From NCBI GenBank assembly GCA_013002105.1, contig JABDKS010000656.1:1-8845 (forward strand): a stretch of 8,845 nt of DNA, written 5' to 3'. The stretch comes from Pirellulaceae bacterium. Its GTDB lineage: Bacteria; Planctomycetota; Planctomycetia; Pirellulales; Pirellulaceae. The notes under the pieces were generated by a model, which was not told where the DNA came from, did no database searches, and worked only from the letters and a program-made list of their open reading frames with translations. The number at the start of each line of letters is the position of its first letter. Within the stretch, counting starts at the first letter, position 1. Made by a program: the position numbers and the translations under genes. This document shows, piece by piece, positions 1-7,339 of the stretch.

Positions 1-139
1 ACAATTTCCCCAGGTTGATCTGCAAATCAGTCAACGTTGCTCGCACCAATGGCGTCGCACTTCGGGCAACACGTTGGGCAAAGGGTTCCACCACGCCGGT
101 CGGTAAGCCGGCTTGGATGACCGGTAAAAGCGAAGGCAT
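1..139 (-). CDS. Possible 5' end of an unidentified gene, cut by the left edge
   Basis: On the minus strand an ATG at 139-137 opens a frame that runs without a stop through the left edge, giving 46 codons. The predicted start reads MPSLLPVIQAGLPTG and continues with a mix of hydrophobic and basic residues (VVEPFAQRVARSATPLVRATL). About 60% of third positions are G or C, which suits the neighbours. An AGGA lies about a dozen bases before the ATG, slightly too far for a good ribosome site. I recognise no family, and 46 residues are too few to assign one. If real, the gene is divergent from the glycosyltransferase operon that starts at 436 and shares the intergenic region with it. It could also be a chance open frame, since 46 codons without a stop is not rare in GC-rich DNA. 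Confidence 0.4.
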   Translation of the reverse strand, partial: MPSLLPVIQAGLPTGVVEPFAQRVARSATPLVRATLTDLQINLGKL

Positions 140-376
140 GGGAGGGTGGGGTCCTCGTCGCTGGGGAAATCGGCAGGAATTGGTGGATCAAGAAGCCTCC
201 CGGTGGGAATCAACCATTATTGGATGATTCGTATCCTTCCGGTAGATGGCCAACATACGCGATAATCCGCCAGGAAATTCGACGCGACTCAATATTATCA
301 CCACCAACTGGTTCGATACGCATCGTCATCCCCACCTCGCGGAGGACTCCCAGCCCATCGTTTCATTAACATGGGC
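140..376. other. Non-coding gap between divergent genes
   Basis: No convincing gene lies here. The open frames crossing it are unlike known proteins, and the one beginning at 246 runs in the wrong frame into the glycosyltransferase gene. It probably holds promoters for the gene at 436 and possibly for the left-edge gene. A TATTAT at 293-298 has no recognisable -35 partner, so I do not call a promoter. Confidence 0.4.
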
Positions 377-418
377 GGGATCCGGGGAGCGACAAAGTCG
401 TTCGGCTCCCCCAATCCC
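377..418 (+). promoter_or_regulatory. Strong leader hairpin upstream of the first glycosyltransferase gene
   Basis: GGGAT at 377-381 pairs with ATCCC at 414-418, and GGGGAGC at 384-390 pairs with GCTCCCC at 405-411. That gives 12 base pairs interrupted by a symmetric 2x2 internal loop (CC against CA), with a 14-base apical loop. The hairpin ends 17 bases before the TTG start at 436. A second copy of GCTCCCC at 429-435 abuts that start and could pair with 384-390 instead. There is no U-tract, so it is not a standard intrinsic terminator. A role in controlling translation or transcript stability is inferred from position only. Confidence 0.45.
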
Positions 419-435
419 AAGAGAGACTGCTCCCC

Positions 436-1893
436 TTGCAACGTTTGCTGACCTACGCGCTGCTGACCCTGATTGCCGCGAAAGTTGCAATTCTGGTCAG
501 TCCTGGCCCGGCGGCGATCAATGGCGACGCCCAAGGTTACTGGGAACTCAGTTCGTTCGTTCTGCAAGGCGACGTCCTGATGCTGCGCGAACCGATCGCG
601 TTTCGCACACCGGTCTACCCTTGGTTTCTTGCTGCCGTTCGTTTGCTGCCTTGGCCACTGCTGGTTATCACGATCATTCAGGGTGCGTTGTACGTCGCCA
701 GCGTTGCGATGGCCGGCTATCTGGCAAGTCGAATCTCACGCCATCGCTCGGCGATGATCCTCACACTCTTGATCATGCTGCCGGCCGTGTCGGCGATCAC
801 ATTCATCGGTGACTTGGTGACCGAGACGCTCTTCGTTTTTTTATTGATGCTGAACCTGGTGACGGTTGATCGCTATGCGCAGAATCCGACCAAGAAAGTC
901 GCGGCATTGGCCGGGCTGACGTTCGCACTCACGTTACTGACGCGTCCGATCGTCATCATGCTTTGGGTTGCTCATCTCGCGTTTGTCGCGGCAACACACC
1001 TTTCGCGAAAAACTGAAACGGACGACGCCCCATCGTTGCGCCGTCAAGTTCGCTCGCTCGTGACCAAAGATCGCTTGTTGCACGTCGCACTGGCTGGCGC
1101 AGTCGTGTTGGCGATGGCCAGCCCATGGCTCGCTCGCAACAATCACCTGTTCGGAAAAACATTCTTGACAGAATTTGTCGGACGCAACGTTTGGATCGTC
1201 ACCTTCCAAGACGGATCGGGTGCGGGCTTGTCGATGCCGACAACCCAATCCGCACGAGAAATCCAGGAACGTATCGGTCGGGTTCATCCAAGTGGCGACT
1301 GGCATGATAGTGACTGGAGGCACACGTGGACCGTTTCGGATGCGCTGGTGCAATCAGGTCTCAATGACCCACAAGCAGACCGATTGATGAAGTCCGTCGC
1401 CATCGACGCGATGAAACAAGACAAATCGACGGTCGCCTACAAAGCGATTCGACGCATTGTGAATTTCTGGCGATCGCCCGCGACCCAGCTGGAACCTCCC
1501 CAACCCGATTACCAAGGCTTCGACGACTATCCCGCAACCTGGTCGCTGCAGTCGCCGATGGTGTCTAAATTCGCGACCGTTGCCGATGACTATCGAATCA
1601 GCCAGTCGGTGTTGGGAAACACTGTCGTAATGGCCATCATCGGATGCGCCTGCGTGTTCTTGGTGATCAACACCACGTCGCGGCCGTGGGGAATTTGGAT
1701 TTCACTGATTTTGGCTTACTTTTGCACGATTACCGGACTGCTGGAAATCCCTGATTACCGCTATCGTTTGGTGGTCGAACCGATCGCCGCGATGGCCGTG
1801 GGCAGTGCACTAGCAATCGGCTGGGGACGCTTTGGTGGCCTGCAACCCGATTTGAGCCTGCAACCCGATTTGATAGGAGAGATCGATCCGTGA
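436..1893 (+). CDS. GT-C (GT39/ArnT-like) integral membrane glycosyltransferase
   Basis: The 485-residue protein is polytopic, with hydrophobic segments near residues 5-23, 63-98, 106-142, 152-183, 213-232 and several between about 390 and 470. It resembles the PMT/ArnT class, which transfers a sugar from a polyprenyl-phosphate donor on the outer face of the membrane. Supporting features are Asp31 in the first outer loop (INGDAQGYW), the FRTPVYPWFLA motif at 56-66, Glu130 in VTETLFVFLL, an Arg-Pro pair in LLTRPIVIM, and IPDYRYRLVVEPIAAM near the C-terminus, where such proteins carry a YR(Y/F)R-P-like motif. A hydrophilic loop separates the two membrane halves (about residues 235-385). The frame opens only after a stop at 367-369, and TTG at 436 is the first usual start codon; GAGAG at 421-425 may be its ribosome site. 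A perfect 18-base duplication at 1838-1873 makes the tail repeat LQPDLS. The stop overlaps the next gene by 4 bases. The substrate is unknown. Confidence 0.85.
   Translation: MQRLLTYALLTLIAAKVAILVSPGPAAINGDAQGYWELSSFVLQGDVLMLREPIAFRTPVYPWFLAAVRLLPWPLLVITIIQGALYVASVAMAGYLASRISRHRSAMILTLLIMLPAVSAITFIGDLVTETLFVFLLMLNLVTVDRYAQNPTKKVAALAGLTFALTLLTRPIVIMLWVAHLAFVAATHLSRKTETDDAPSLRRQVRSLVTKDRLLHVALAGAVVLAMASPWLARNNHLFGKTFLTEFVGRNVWIVTFQDGSGAGLSMPTTQSAREIQERIGRVHPSGDWHDSDWRHTWTVSDALVQSGLNDPQADRLMKSVAIDAMKQDKSTVAYKAIRRIVNFWRSPATQLEPPQPDYQGFDDYPATWSLQSPMVSKFATVADDYRISQSVLGNTVVMAIIGCACVFLVINTTSRPWGIWISLILAYFCTITGLLEIPDYRYRLVVEPIAAMAVGSALAIGWGRFGGLQPDLSLQPDLIGEIDP
1838..1873 (+). repeat. Perfect 18-base tandem duplication at a gene's 3' end
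   Basis: The unit GCCTGCAACCCGATTTGA occurs at 1838-1855 and again without change at 1856-1873. It is in phase with the codons and duplicates six residues, giving GLQPDLSLQPDL. It lies just before the AGGAG ribosome site (1875-1879) of the next gene and ends 20 bases before the end of the glycosyltransferase gene. The lack of divergence suggests a recent duplication or slippage event. Confidence 0.9.
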
Positions 1894-3077
1894 CGACCGA
1901 TCACCACAACAACGACATCGAATTATCGGTCGTGATGCCATGCTTGAACGAAGCCGATACGGTGGGCATCTGCGTGGAGAAAGCGGTTCGAGCGATGCGC
2001 GAAGCCTCCATTCATGGTGAAGTGGTGCTGGCCGACAATGGCAGCACCGACGATTCCAAACAAATCGCCGTCGACAACGGAGCCCGGACCATCGATGTGA
2101 CCCAGCGTGGCTACGGCGCCGCACTGATGCACGGAATCGAAGCCAGTCGTGGCAAGTATGTTCTGATGGGCGACGCGGACGACAGTTACGACTTCCTGGA
2201 AATCCCGTCTTTTATCGAAGAACTGCGAAAGGATTTTGATCTTGTCCAAGGCTGCCGCCTGCCTCGCGGTGGCGGCACTGTCTTGCCCGGTGCGATGCCG
2301 TTTCTCCATCGTTGGTTTGGCAATCCAGTTCTGTCCTGGTTGGTCCGGCAGATGTTCAAGATCCCAATCAACGATGTCTATTGCGGCATGCGAGGATTCA
2401 AAAGGACCCTGTATGATCGTCTGGATCTGCGTTCGCCGGGAATGGAGTTCGCCACCGAGATGATCATCAAAAGCGGATTGCATGATGCGTCGATGAGCCA
2501 GGTGCCGATCACACTGCATCCCGATGGCCGCCAGGAACATGGCCCCCACCTGCGAACCTTTCGTGACGGTTGGCGAACCCTTCGTCTATTCCTTGTCTTC
2601 AGTCCCAAGTGGACCTTCTTTCGTCCCGGTTTGATCTTGGTGGCTCTCGCATTGGTTGGATACGTATTAGCCATCCCGCAAATCAAAGTCTTCGGGGCCG
2701 CACTGGATGTTCACACGTTGTTGATTGCGAGCCTCGCTGGGCTGTTGGGTTGGCAATGCATTTTGTTGGCCGCATTGGCCAAGATCTTTGCCGGCCGCGA
2801 AGGCATGATGCCCCAGGACGAACGTCTGGAAAACCTGACCGTAGAAAAAGGTCTGACCTTCGGATTATTGGCTGGTATCACCGGAATCCTTTTCATCGCC
2901 GTCGTCGTTTGGCGTTGGTGGCAAACCGATTTTGGGCCGCTCGATTATCCCGTTACCATGCGATGGGTCGTGCCCGGTGTCACGTTGGTCGCCCTCGGTT
3001 TCCAAACCGGCATGGCATCGTTGATGGCGGGTGTTTTAAAAATGCAGCGATCGCGAACCATCGACGACGCATCATGA
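1890..3077 (+). CDS. Family 2 glycosyltransferase, DPM1-like, with four C-terminal membrane segments
   Basis: This 395-residue protein has a cytoplasmic GT-A domain followed by a membrane anchor. Visible motifs are SVVMPCLNEADTV (13-25), the nucleotide-binding ADNGSTD (48-54), and GDADDSYDF (94-102), whose Asp95 and Asp97 form the metal-binding DxD. Later come DVYCGMRGF, GMEFATEMIIK (about 188-198) and a PDGR...PHLRTFRDGWRTLR segment leading into the membrane. This series is typical of the polyprenyl-/dolichyl-phosphate sugar synthase-like branch of GT2, which usually transfers a sugar from a nucleotide donor to a lipid phosphate. Membrane segments lie near 246-265, 273-301, 320-343 and 354-384. 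The GTG start at 1890 overlaps the previous stop as GTGA, and AGGAG at 1875-1879 is well placed, so translational coupling is likely. The product could feed the GT-C enzyme encoded upstream, which is inference. The sugar cannot be told. Confidence 0.92.
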   Translation: MTTDHHNNDIELSVVMPCLNEADTVGICVEKAVRAMREASIHGEVVLADNGSTDDSKQIAVDNGARTIDVTQRGYGAALMHGIEASRGKYVLMGDADDSYDFLEIPSFIEELRKDFDLVQGCRLPRGGGTVLPGAMPFLHRWFGNPVLSWLVRQMFKIPINDVYCGMRGFKRTLYDRLDLRSPGMEFATEMIIKSGLHDASMSQVPITLHPDGRQEHGPHLRTFRDGWRTLRLFLVFSPKWTFFRPGLILVALALVGYVLAIPQIKVFGAALDVHTLLIASLAGLLGWQCILLAALAKIFAGREGMMPQDERLENLTVEKGLTFGLLAGITGILFIAVVVWRWWQTDFGPLDYPVTMRWVVPGVTLVALGFQTGMASLMAGVLKMQRSRTIDDAS

Positions 3078-3778
3078 GCCAAGACAGTCAATCGGCGCCG
3101 ATGATCGAGCACGTCCCCCGAGGGCAGATGTGTTGCGATCCTCAGTGGGAGGCCGCCTACAAGCGATTTGAAACCCCCGAAGAAGAAATCGCTAAGTTCA
3201 CCAAGCGACTCAAGCGATTCGGTTTTGAATCGTTGCCAAAAGATGCTCGCATCAACGAAATATTTTGTGGACGCGGCGGCGGATTGGTTGCATTGCAGCG
3301 ACTCGGCTTCACCAACCTGGACGGCACCGACCTTTCGGACACGCTACTTGCCGAATATCGTGGCCCGGCAACGCTTCATTTGGCCGATTGTCTAAGCATG
3401 CCCTTTGACGACGATGCTTACGACATCGTCATTGTCCAAGGCGGTTTGCATCATTTACCCAAACTGCCCGACGATTTGGACCGTTGCCTGGGCGAAGTCA
3501 AACGAATCCTTCGCGAAGACGGCACGTTCTATGTCATCGAACCGTGGCGGACACCGTTTCTGACATTCGTCCACTTGGTTGTCGAACAACCATGGATGCG
3601 AAAGGTTTATGCAAAAGGTGACGCGCTCGCAGCGATGACCGATCGAGAACGAGTCACGTATGAACAATGGCTTGGACAACCCAACGAGATCGTGGATGTC
3701 TTCAGCCAACACTTTGCCCCGGTCCAGTTGCGAACCGCCTGGGGCAAACTAGCCTACATCGGCAAACCACTTTCGTAA
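3074..3778 (+). CDS. SAM-dependent class I methyltransferase (Methyltransf_11-like)
   Basis: The 234-residue protein has a Rossmann methyltransferase core. Motif I is EIFCGRGGG (62-70), replacing the common D-x-GCGTG with CGRG; Asp86 in DGTDLS is the expected acidic residue for the SAM ribose. Then come ADCLSMPFDDDAYDIVIVQGGLHHLPKLP (about 102-130) and VKRILREDGTFYVIEPW. The FCGRG, QGGLHHL, IEPW.TPFL and C-terminal WGKLAYIGK motifs together match methyltransferases that I associate with exopolysaccharide gene clusters. Its frame is open well upstream inside the previous gene, but ATG at 3074, overlapping that stop as ATGA, begins where family similarity begins. It is the third and last gene of the operon. 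A sugar or glycolipid hydroxyl or carboxyl is the likely target given the neighbours, but the acceptor is not known. Confidence 0.88.
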   Translation: MSQDSQSAPMIEHVPRGQMCCDPQWEAAYKRFETPEEEIAKFTKRLKRFGFESLPKDARINEIFCGRGGGLVALQRLGFTNLDGTDLSDTLLAEYRGPATLHLADCLSMPFDDDAYDIVIVQGGLHHLPKLPDDLDRCLGEVKRILREDGTFYVIEPWRTPFLTFVHLVVEQPWMRKVYAKGDALAAMTDRERVTYEQWLGQPNEIVDVFSQHFAPVQLRTAWGKLAYIGKPLS

Positions 3779-3835
3779 AAGCCAACGGTGGCTTGTTGCC
3801 ATCGTCGATCTCGCACGGACGCCGATGCGTGACCC

Positions 3836-3866
3836 GTGATTGCAAAAAGTCACAGTTGCGAATCAC
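3836..3866 (+). terminator. Terminator-like hairpin between convergent genes
   Basis: GTGATTGCAA at 3836-3845 pairs with TTGC at 3856-3859 and AATCAC at 3861-3866, with G3860 bulged and a 10-base loop. The pyrimidine-rich TCTTTCTT follows at 3867-3874. The hairpin starts 57 bases after the stop of the methyltransferase gene and reaches into the last codons of the convergent minus-strand gene. The stem is AT-rich and bulged and the T-tract is broken by C, so it is only a moderate candidate for ending the plus-strand operon. Confidence 0.35.
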
Positions 3867-6226
3867 TCTTTCTTCAGTCGCCAAATGCCTTTCGAAACCG
3901 GCGTGACGACGTGCCCAATCCGCTGACCCAATTTTTCGACATACTCCTGAGCACCAACTCGGTCGTCCATGATGATGGTGACACCCTGCCGCTGAATCCA
4001 TTGATCGACGCCTGGTTCATCCGACCAATCGACAGCGTCATAGTAGGCTTGCCACTGCTGTAGGAATGGCTCACCGAACAGAGCCAATGCGTTTCCTTCG
4101 CCGTACAATTCAGGCCACCAAACGGCTTGCCGTAATTCCCAGTACGTGATTCGATCAAAGTAATGCAAAATCAAGACACGATCGGATTGGCGCAAATACG
4201 CTGGCACGTCCGGCACCGGACCTGCATCGATCGAAAAACGCGACAAGACCCGTCGCGTCTTTTCAGGCTCATCAACAGCGTAGATGTCAAACAGGCTGTG
4301 GAGGACCGGGACTTGGAATAGCAAAGTGTGCTGGCCCTGTGAGACGTGCCAAGCCTGAGAGGCCAAATGGAACACCAGTAGCGCTGCAGCGACAGATCCC
4401 AACGCCCGTCTGGCGGTGCGAGGCAGAACACCTGAACGCCGGATTCCCATCCAAATGGCCGACAAACATCCAGCAATGGCCACGATCGACGGCAAGAATG
4501 CGAACCAGTGCAACCGTTCGAAACCGCGATAAAGATGCGGTCGCTGCGTCAAAAACAGCGACGATCCGGCAAATAATAGCCACAACATAATCAGCGAAAC
4601 CATCACCGCCATCCAACTCCGCCATGGGCCGATCCCGATCGATCGGCGTCGGATCAAAAGCACGCCCACCCAGAGAGCACCTGCCAGCGGCAACATGACC
4701 AGCGCGCTACAGGTCCACAACATTCGCGGTCGCAGTCGCAATGTTCCTTGATTCCACTGGGTCGTATCGAGTTCGACGCCGGCGTCGGGGACGGTCGCGT
4801 AATGACCATCCCAATGATGAAGCCTGCGACCTGTTTGGCTAGACACGGTCGCGTCGTGATGAATGATCGTTTCGATCTCATGATGGTACGCCTGCGCGCC
4901 ACCAGAGGTGAACACAAACAAGAACATTGCCAAGGCCAAACCGCCGCCGAACAAACTGCGCAACAACCCCGATCGATTCAACTGCGCGGAACTGATGACT
5001 GCCATGGGAATCAGCAAACACAGATAGATGGACGTCATCGGGTGAATCGTGATGCACAACGGAGTCATCAATACCAACAACGCCCAAACTTTGATTTCAC
5101 CCAATCGCAGACAACGGTGAAAAATCCAGAGCCAAGCGGGTATCAACCAAAAGAGTGCAAAGTCTTTATCCAAACACAAGTTATTAGCCAACCGCATCGC
5201 GTAGACGTACGCGTTGTAGCTGCGGAACCACAGCGTGACCGGTCCGATGATCGCCAGGGCAACAAGCCACATTGAAACGCGACGACCGGCATATCGCTGG
5301 ACACAAAGCGAAAACATCAACAATGAAATGACTGCTATCGGAATGGTCGCCCAACGCTTGACGATGCCTTCGACCGGCAATCGCGTCACGTCACCCATCA
5401 ACGAGAACCAAACGTGGTAGGCGTTGGCATCCCATCGCGGCATCGGATCGTCGATTCCCCAAGTGGTCATCCCGATCGCACTGGGCGAAAAACTTCGCTC
5501 CTGCGCCATATCGATTTGCTGCAGCAAGAATTGCTCGATGTCGTTGCTATGAGGCACGCGCCATGCCGCGGCAATCAACAGCAACATCGCGATGGACAAA
5601 ATGACTTGACCGCAATGCAGTCGATAATGGGACAATCGGTGCAGCGGCAATCGATTCACTGGCGATCCAGAACGACGTAGCTGGACGCCGCGAGCGACCA
5701 TGGCAGCCAACGCCACGAACGCAAACGCGATGTAGTAAGCATCGAATCCGAGACCCAGTCGACTCGCCGGCCAGGCCAACCAGACATGGATCACAAAAGC
5801 AAGAATCGATGTCAGTGCATACCGGGTCGCCAGAGCACCCCCGATCGGCATCCATCGTGCCGACAACAGCCAGCCCGGCAGCAGAAACAGCGTGAACACC
5901 CCAAATAGTCTCAGGTCACCTTGATCCAAGCCTCCCGCGACTGCCATCACGCTCAAGACCACGGCGTGAATCGCCAGCAGCCATGCGAGATCGGCGACGA
6001 CGGCGAGCCACGGCGCACGTGACCCGCGTCGAAACATGCCGGAGCTATCGCCGTCGATCCGTCGCGAATCTACCGCCTCGGTCGTGTGTTGAAGTGGATT
6101 GTTTATCGACTGATCCGTGACTGGTGAATCGGGAGTGGCTGAAAGTGGGGATGCGTGGTCTGATTCGTCCAGCGCATGGTATCCGCGCCGGCCTGCAATC
6201 GCAATTTGGACGCCGCCGGGGTACAA
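3863..6226 (-). CDS. Large polytopic membrane protein, GT-C-like, with C-terminal soluble domain
   Basis: The 787-residue protein has a hydrophilic N-terminus of about 70 residues, then roughly a dozen hydrophobic segments: near 72-97, 106-126, 133-153, 160-180 and 208-225, then a large loop, then more up to about residue 640. A soluble domain of about 150 residues ends it. The loop after the fifth segment carries acidic clusters (SNDIEQFLLQQIDMA, then WGIDDPMPRWDANAYHVWF), placed like the catalytic first loop of GT-C glycosyltransferases. The tail (DRVLILHYFDRITYWELRQ, then QGVTIIMDDRVGAQEYVEKLG) resembles a small alpha/beta domain, as in many bacterial GT-C proteins. I cannot name a family; a DUF6077-like protein is a weak guess. 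The frame opens at a TTG (6226-6224), and ATG at 6037-6035 (residue 64), just before the first membrane segment, is an alternative start. Neither has a clear ribosome site. It is convergent with the first operon and divergent from the second. Confidence 0.8.
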   Translation of the reverse strand: MYPGGVQIAIAGRRGYHALDESDHASPLSATPDSPVTDQSINNPLQHTTEAVDSRRIDGDSSGMFRRGSRAPWLAVVADLAWLLAIHAVVLSVMAVAGGLDQGDLRLFGVFTLFLLPGWLLSARWMPIGGALATRYALTSILAFVIHVWLAWPASRLGLGFDAYYIAFAFVALAAMVARGVQLRRSGSPVNRLPLHRLSHYRLHCGQVILSIAMLLLIAAAWRVPHSNDIEQFLLQQIDMAQERSFSPSAIGMTTWGIDDPMPRWDANAYHVWFSLMGDVTRLPVEGIVKRWATIPIAVISLLMFSLCVQRYAGRRVSMWLVALAIIGPVTLWFRSYNAYVYAMRLANNLCLDKDFALFWLIPAWLWIFHRCLRLGEIKVWALLVLMTPLCITIHPMTSIYLCLLIPMAVISSAQLNRSGLLRSLFGGGLALAMFLFVFTSGGAQAYHHEIETIIHHDATVSSQTGRRLHHWDGHYATVPDAGVELDTTQWNQGTLRLRPRMLWTCSALVMLPLAGALWVGVLLIRRRSIGIGPWRSWMAVMVSLIMLWLLFAGSSLFLTQRPHLYRGFERLHWFAFLPSIVAIAGCLSAIWMGIRRSGVLPRTARRALGSVAAALLVFHLASQAWHVSQGQHTLLFQVPVLHSLFDIYAVDEPEKTRRVLSRFSIDAGPVPDVPAYLRQSDRVLILHYFDRITYWELRQAVWWPELYGEGNALALFGEPFLQQWQAYYDAVDWSDEPGVDQWIQRQGVTIIMDDRVGAQEYVEKLGQRIGHVVTPVSKGIWRLKKE

Positions 6227-6328
6227 ATAGACGTCGCACTATCGGCTCGCATCGTCAAACGGATGCCGCCGGTACGCACAACCGCATGAGTCACAATACT
6301 TTCACAAATCGTTATCGGTCATCCATCC

Positions 6329-7339
6329 ATGCAGTCGGTCACTCTCGTTATCCCCGCTTATAACGAAGCCGGAGCGATTCGTGATGTGGTGCAAAAAGCT
6401 CGCGATGTGTTTCGTGATGCTCAGATGGATGCAGAGATCGTGGTCGTCGTCGATGGAGCGACCGATACGACTGCTACGGAAGCATCGACTGTTGCCGATC
6501 TGGTTCTCGAGCATCCGCAGAACATGGGGTACGGACGCAGCTTAAAAACGGGCATCATTGCTGCCAAGCATGACCTGATTGCAATCGCCGACGCTGACGG
6601 AACCTATCCGGTCGAACGATTGCCCGAGATGATCGAGCTATCCGATCGATTCCATATGGTCGTCGGCGCAAGAACCGGTGCGTTCTATCAAGGCGGTTTC
6701 GCCAAGCGGTTGGGGCGGATCGTCTTTCGGTACTTAAGCGAATTTGCAGCCGGTCAGCACATCCCCGACATCAATTCGGGATTGCGGGTCTTCCGGCGCG
6801 GCGAAATCATGCCTTTTTTCAGCGTCATCAGTGCCGGGTTCTCGTTCACCACGACCAGCACGTTGGTGTACCTGCTAAATGACCGCTACGTACACTACAT
6901 TCCAATTCAGTACCATCGTCGCGAAGGCAAATCGAAAGTTCGACATTTTCGCGATTCGCTACGCGCGTTACAAATCATCGTCGAAGCAATCTTGCGTTGT
7001 AATCCCATCAAGATTTTCTTGTTGTTGATCCTCCCGTTTGTTGGTTTGGGATTGTTTTCGCTATTCGTTGCGATCTTTTCCGGGCACGCCAGTTGGTGGC
7101 TTGCCAGTGTCGCGTCGTTTTGCACGTCGGGCATTGTTCTTGGCATGGGATTCTTGGCGGTGTCGACGATGTCACGACGACGGCTTTCAGATGACATCCA
7201 TCGTGTCGCCCGCGCGAAACTGCAGGAACCCGGTAGCGGCCCCCAACTTGGCGACGATCAGGACCGTAGCGACGATCAGGACCCTGGCGACGGTCAGGAC
7301 CCTCGTGAAGACCGGGGACCGACTGATGAATCAGCCTGA
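6329..7339 (+). CDS. Family 2 glycosyltransferase with two C-terminal membrane segments
   Basis: The 336-residue protein starts directly with the GT-A fold: SVTLVIPAYNEAGAI (3-17), VVDGATD (40-46) and IADADGTYP (86-94) with the Asp88-x-Asp90 metal site. DINSGLRVFRR, FSFTTTSTL and YHRREGKSKVRHFRDSLRALQII follow, all typical of polyprenyl-phosphate-glycosyltransferase-like GT2 proteins. Two membrane segments lie at about 226-250 and 254-277. The usual VDDGSTD is changed: its first Asp is Val41. The last 40 or so residues are an acidic, Gln/Asp/Pro-rich tail built from an 18-base repeat (7251-7322), probably flexible and cytoplasmic. The ATG at 6329 gives the expected family start, although no Shine-Dalgarno sequence precedes it. 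It lies about 100 bases from the divergent membrane-protein gene and overlaps the next gene by 14 bases. It probably loads a sugar onto a lipid carrier or glycolipid; donor and acceptor are unknown. Confidence 0.9.
   Translation: MQSVTLVIPAYNEAGAIRDVVQKARDVFRDAQMDAEIVVVVDGATDTTATEASTVADLVLEHPQNMGYGRSLKTGIIAAKHDLIAIADADGTYPVERLPEMIELSDRFHMVVGARTGAFYQGGFAKRLGRIVFRYLSEFAAGQHIPDINSGLRVFRRGEIMPFFSVISAGFSFTTTSTLVYLLNDRYVHYIPIQYHRREGKSKVRHFRDSLRALQIIVEAILRCNPIKIFLLLILPFVGLGLFSLFVAIFSGHASWWLASVASFCTSGIVLGMGFLAVSTMSRRRLSDDIHRVARAKLQEPGSGPQLGDDQDRSDDQDPGDGQDPREDRGPTDESA
7251..7322 (+). repeat. 18-base tandem repeat encoding an acidic C-terminal tail
   Basis: Three units of 18 bases begin GCGACGATCAGGACC or GCGACGGTCAGGACC (7251-7268, 7269-7286, 7287-7304), and a degenerate fourth covers 7305-7322. 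The first two differ only in their last three bases. In the glycosyltransferase frame they read GDDQDR, SDDQDP, GDGQDP and REDRGP. The array stops 3 bases before the ATG of the following methyltransferase gene. Confidence 0.85.

Noticed and set aside
246..812. Open frame of 188 codons overlapping the start of the first glycosyltransferase gene
   Set aside because: Its protein is Arg/Pro/His-rich without recognisable motifs, and it overlaps a frame with clear GT-C features; it is an out-of-frame shadow.
2570..3073. Upstream extension of the first methyltransferase frame
   Set aside because: It lies entirely within the GT2 gene, the translation is basic and unlike a methyltransferase, and the ATGA overlap at 3074 gives a better start.
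4627..4646. Inverted repeat GCCGAT...ATCGGC
   Set aside because: It lies inside a coding region and arises from two overlapping CGATCG copies; no sign that it acts as a site.
4748..5275. Plus-strand frame of 175 codons inside the membrane-protein gene
   Set aside because: It is Gln/Arg-rich with no motifs and lies opposite hydrophobic coding sequence; a typical antisense shadow.
6227..6328. Promoter pair between the divergent genes
   Set aside because: Promoters must lie here or slightly inside the genes, but I see no -35/-10 pair or operator-like palindrome good enough to mark.
7251..7322. Short regular repeats as a CRISPR array
   Set aside because: The 18-base units are directly adjacent with no spacers and are in phase with a coding frame.
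7038..7325. Upstream extension of the second methyltransferase frame
   Set aside because: It lies inside the GT2 membrane and tail region and adds a Cys/Arg-rich sequence with no similarity to the family; ATG at 7326 fits the normal length.
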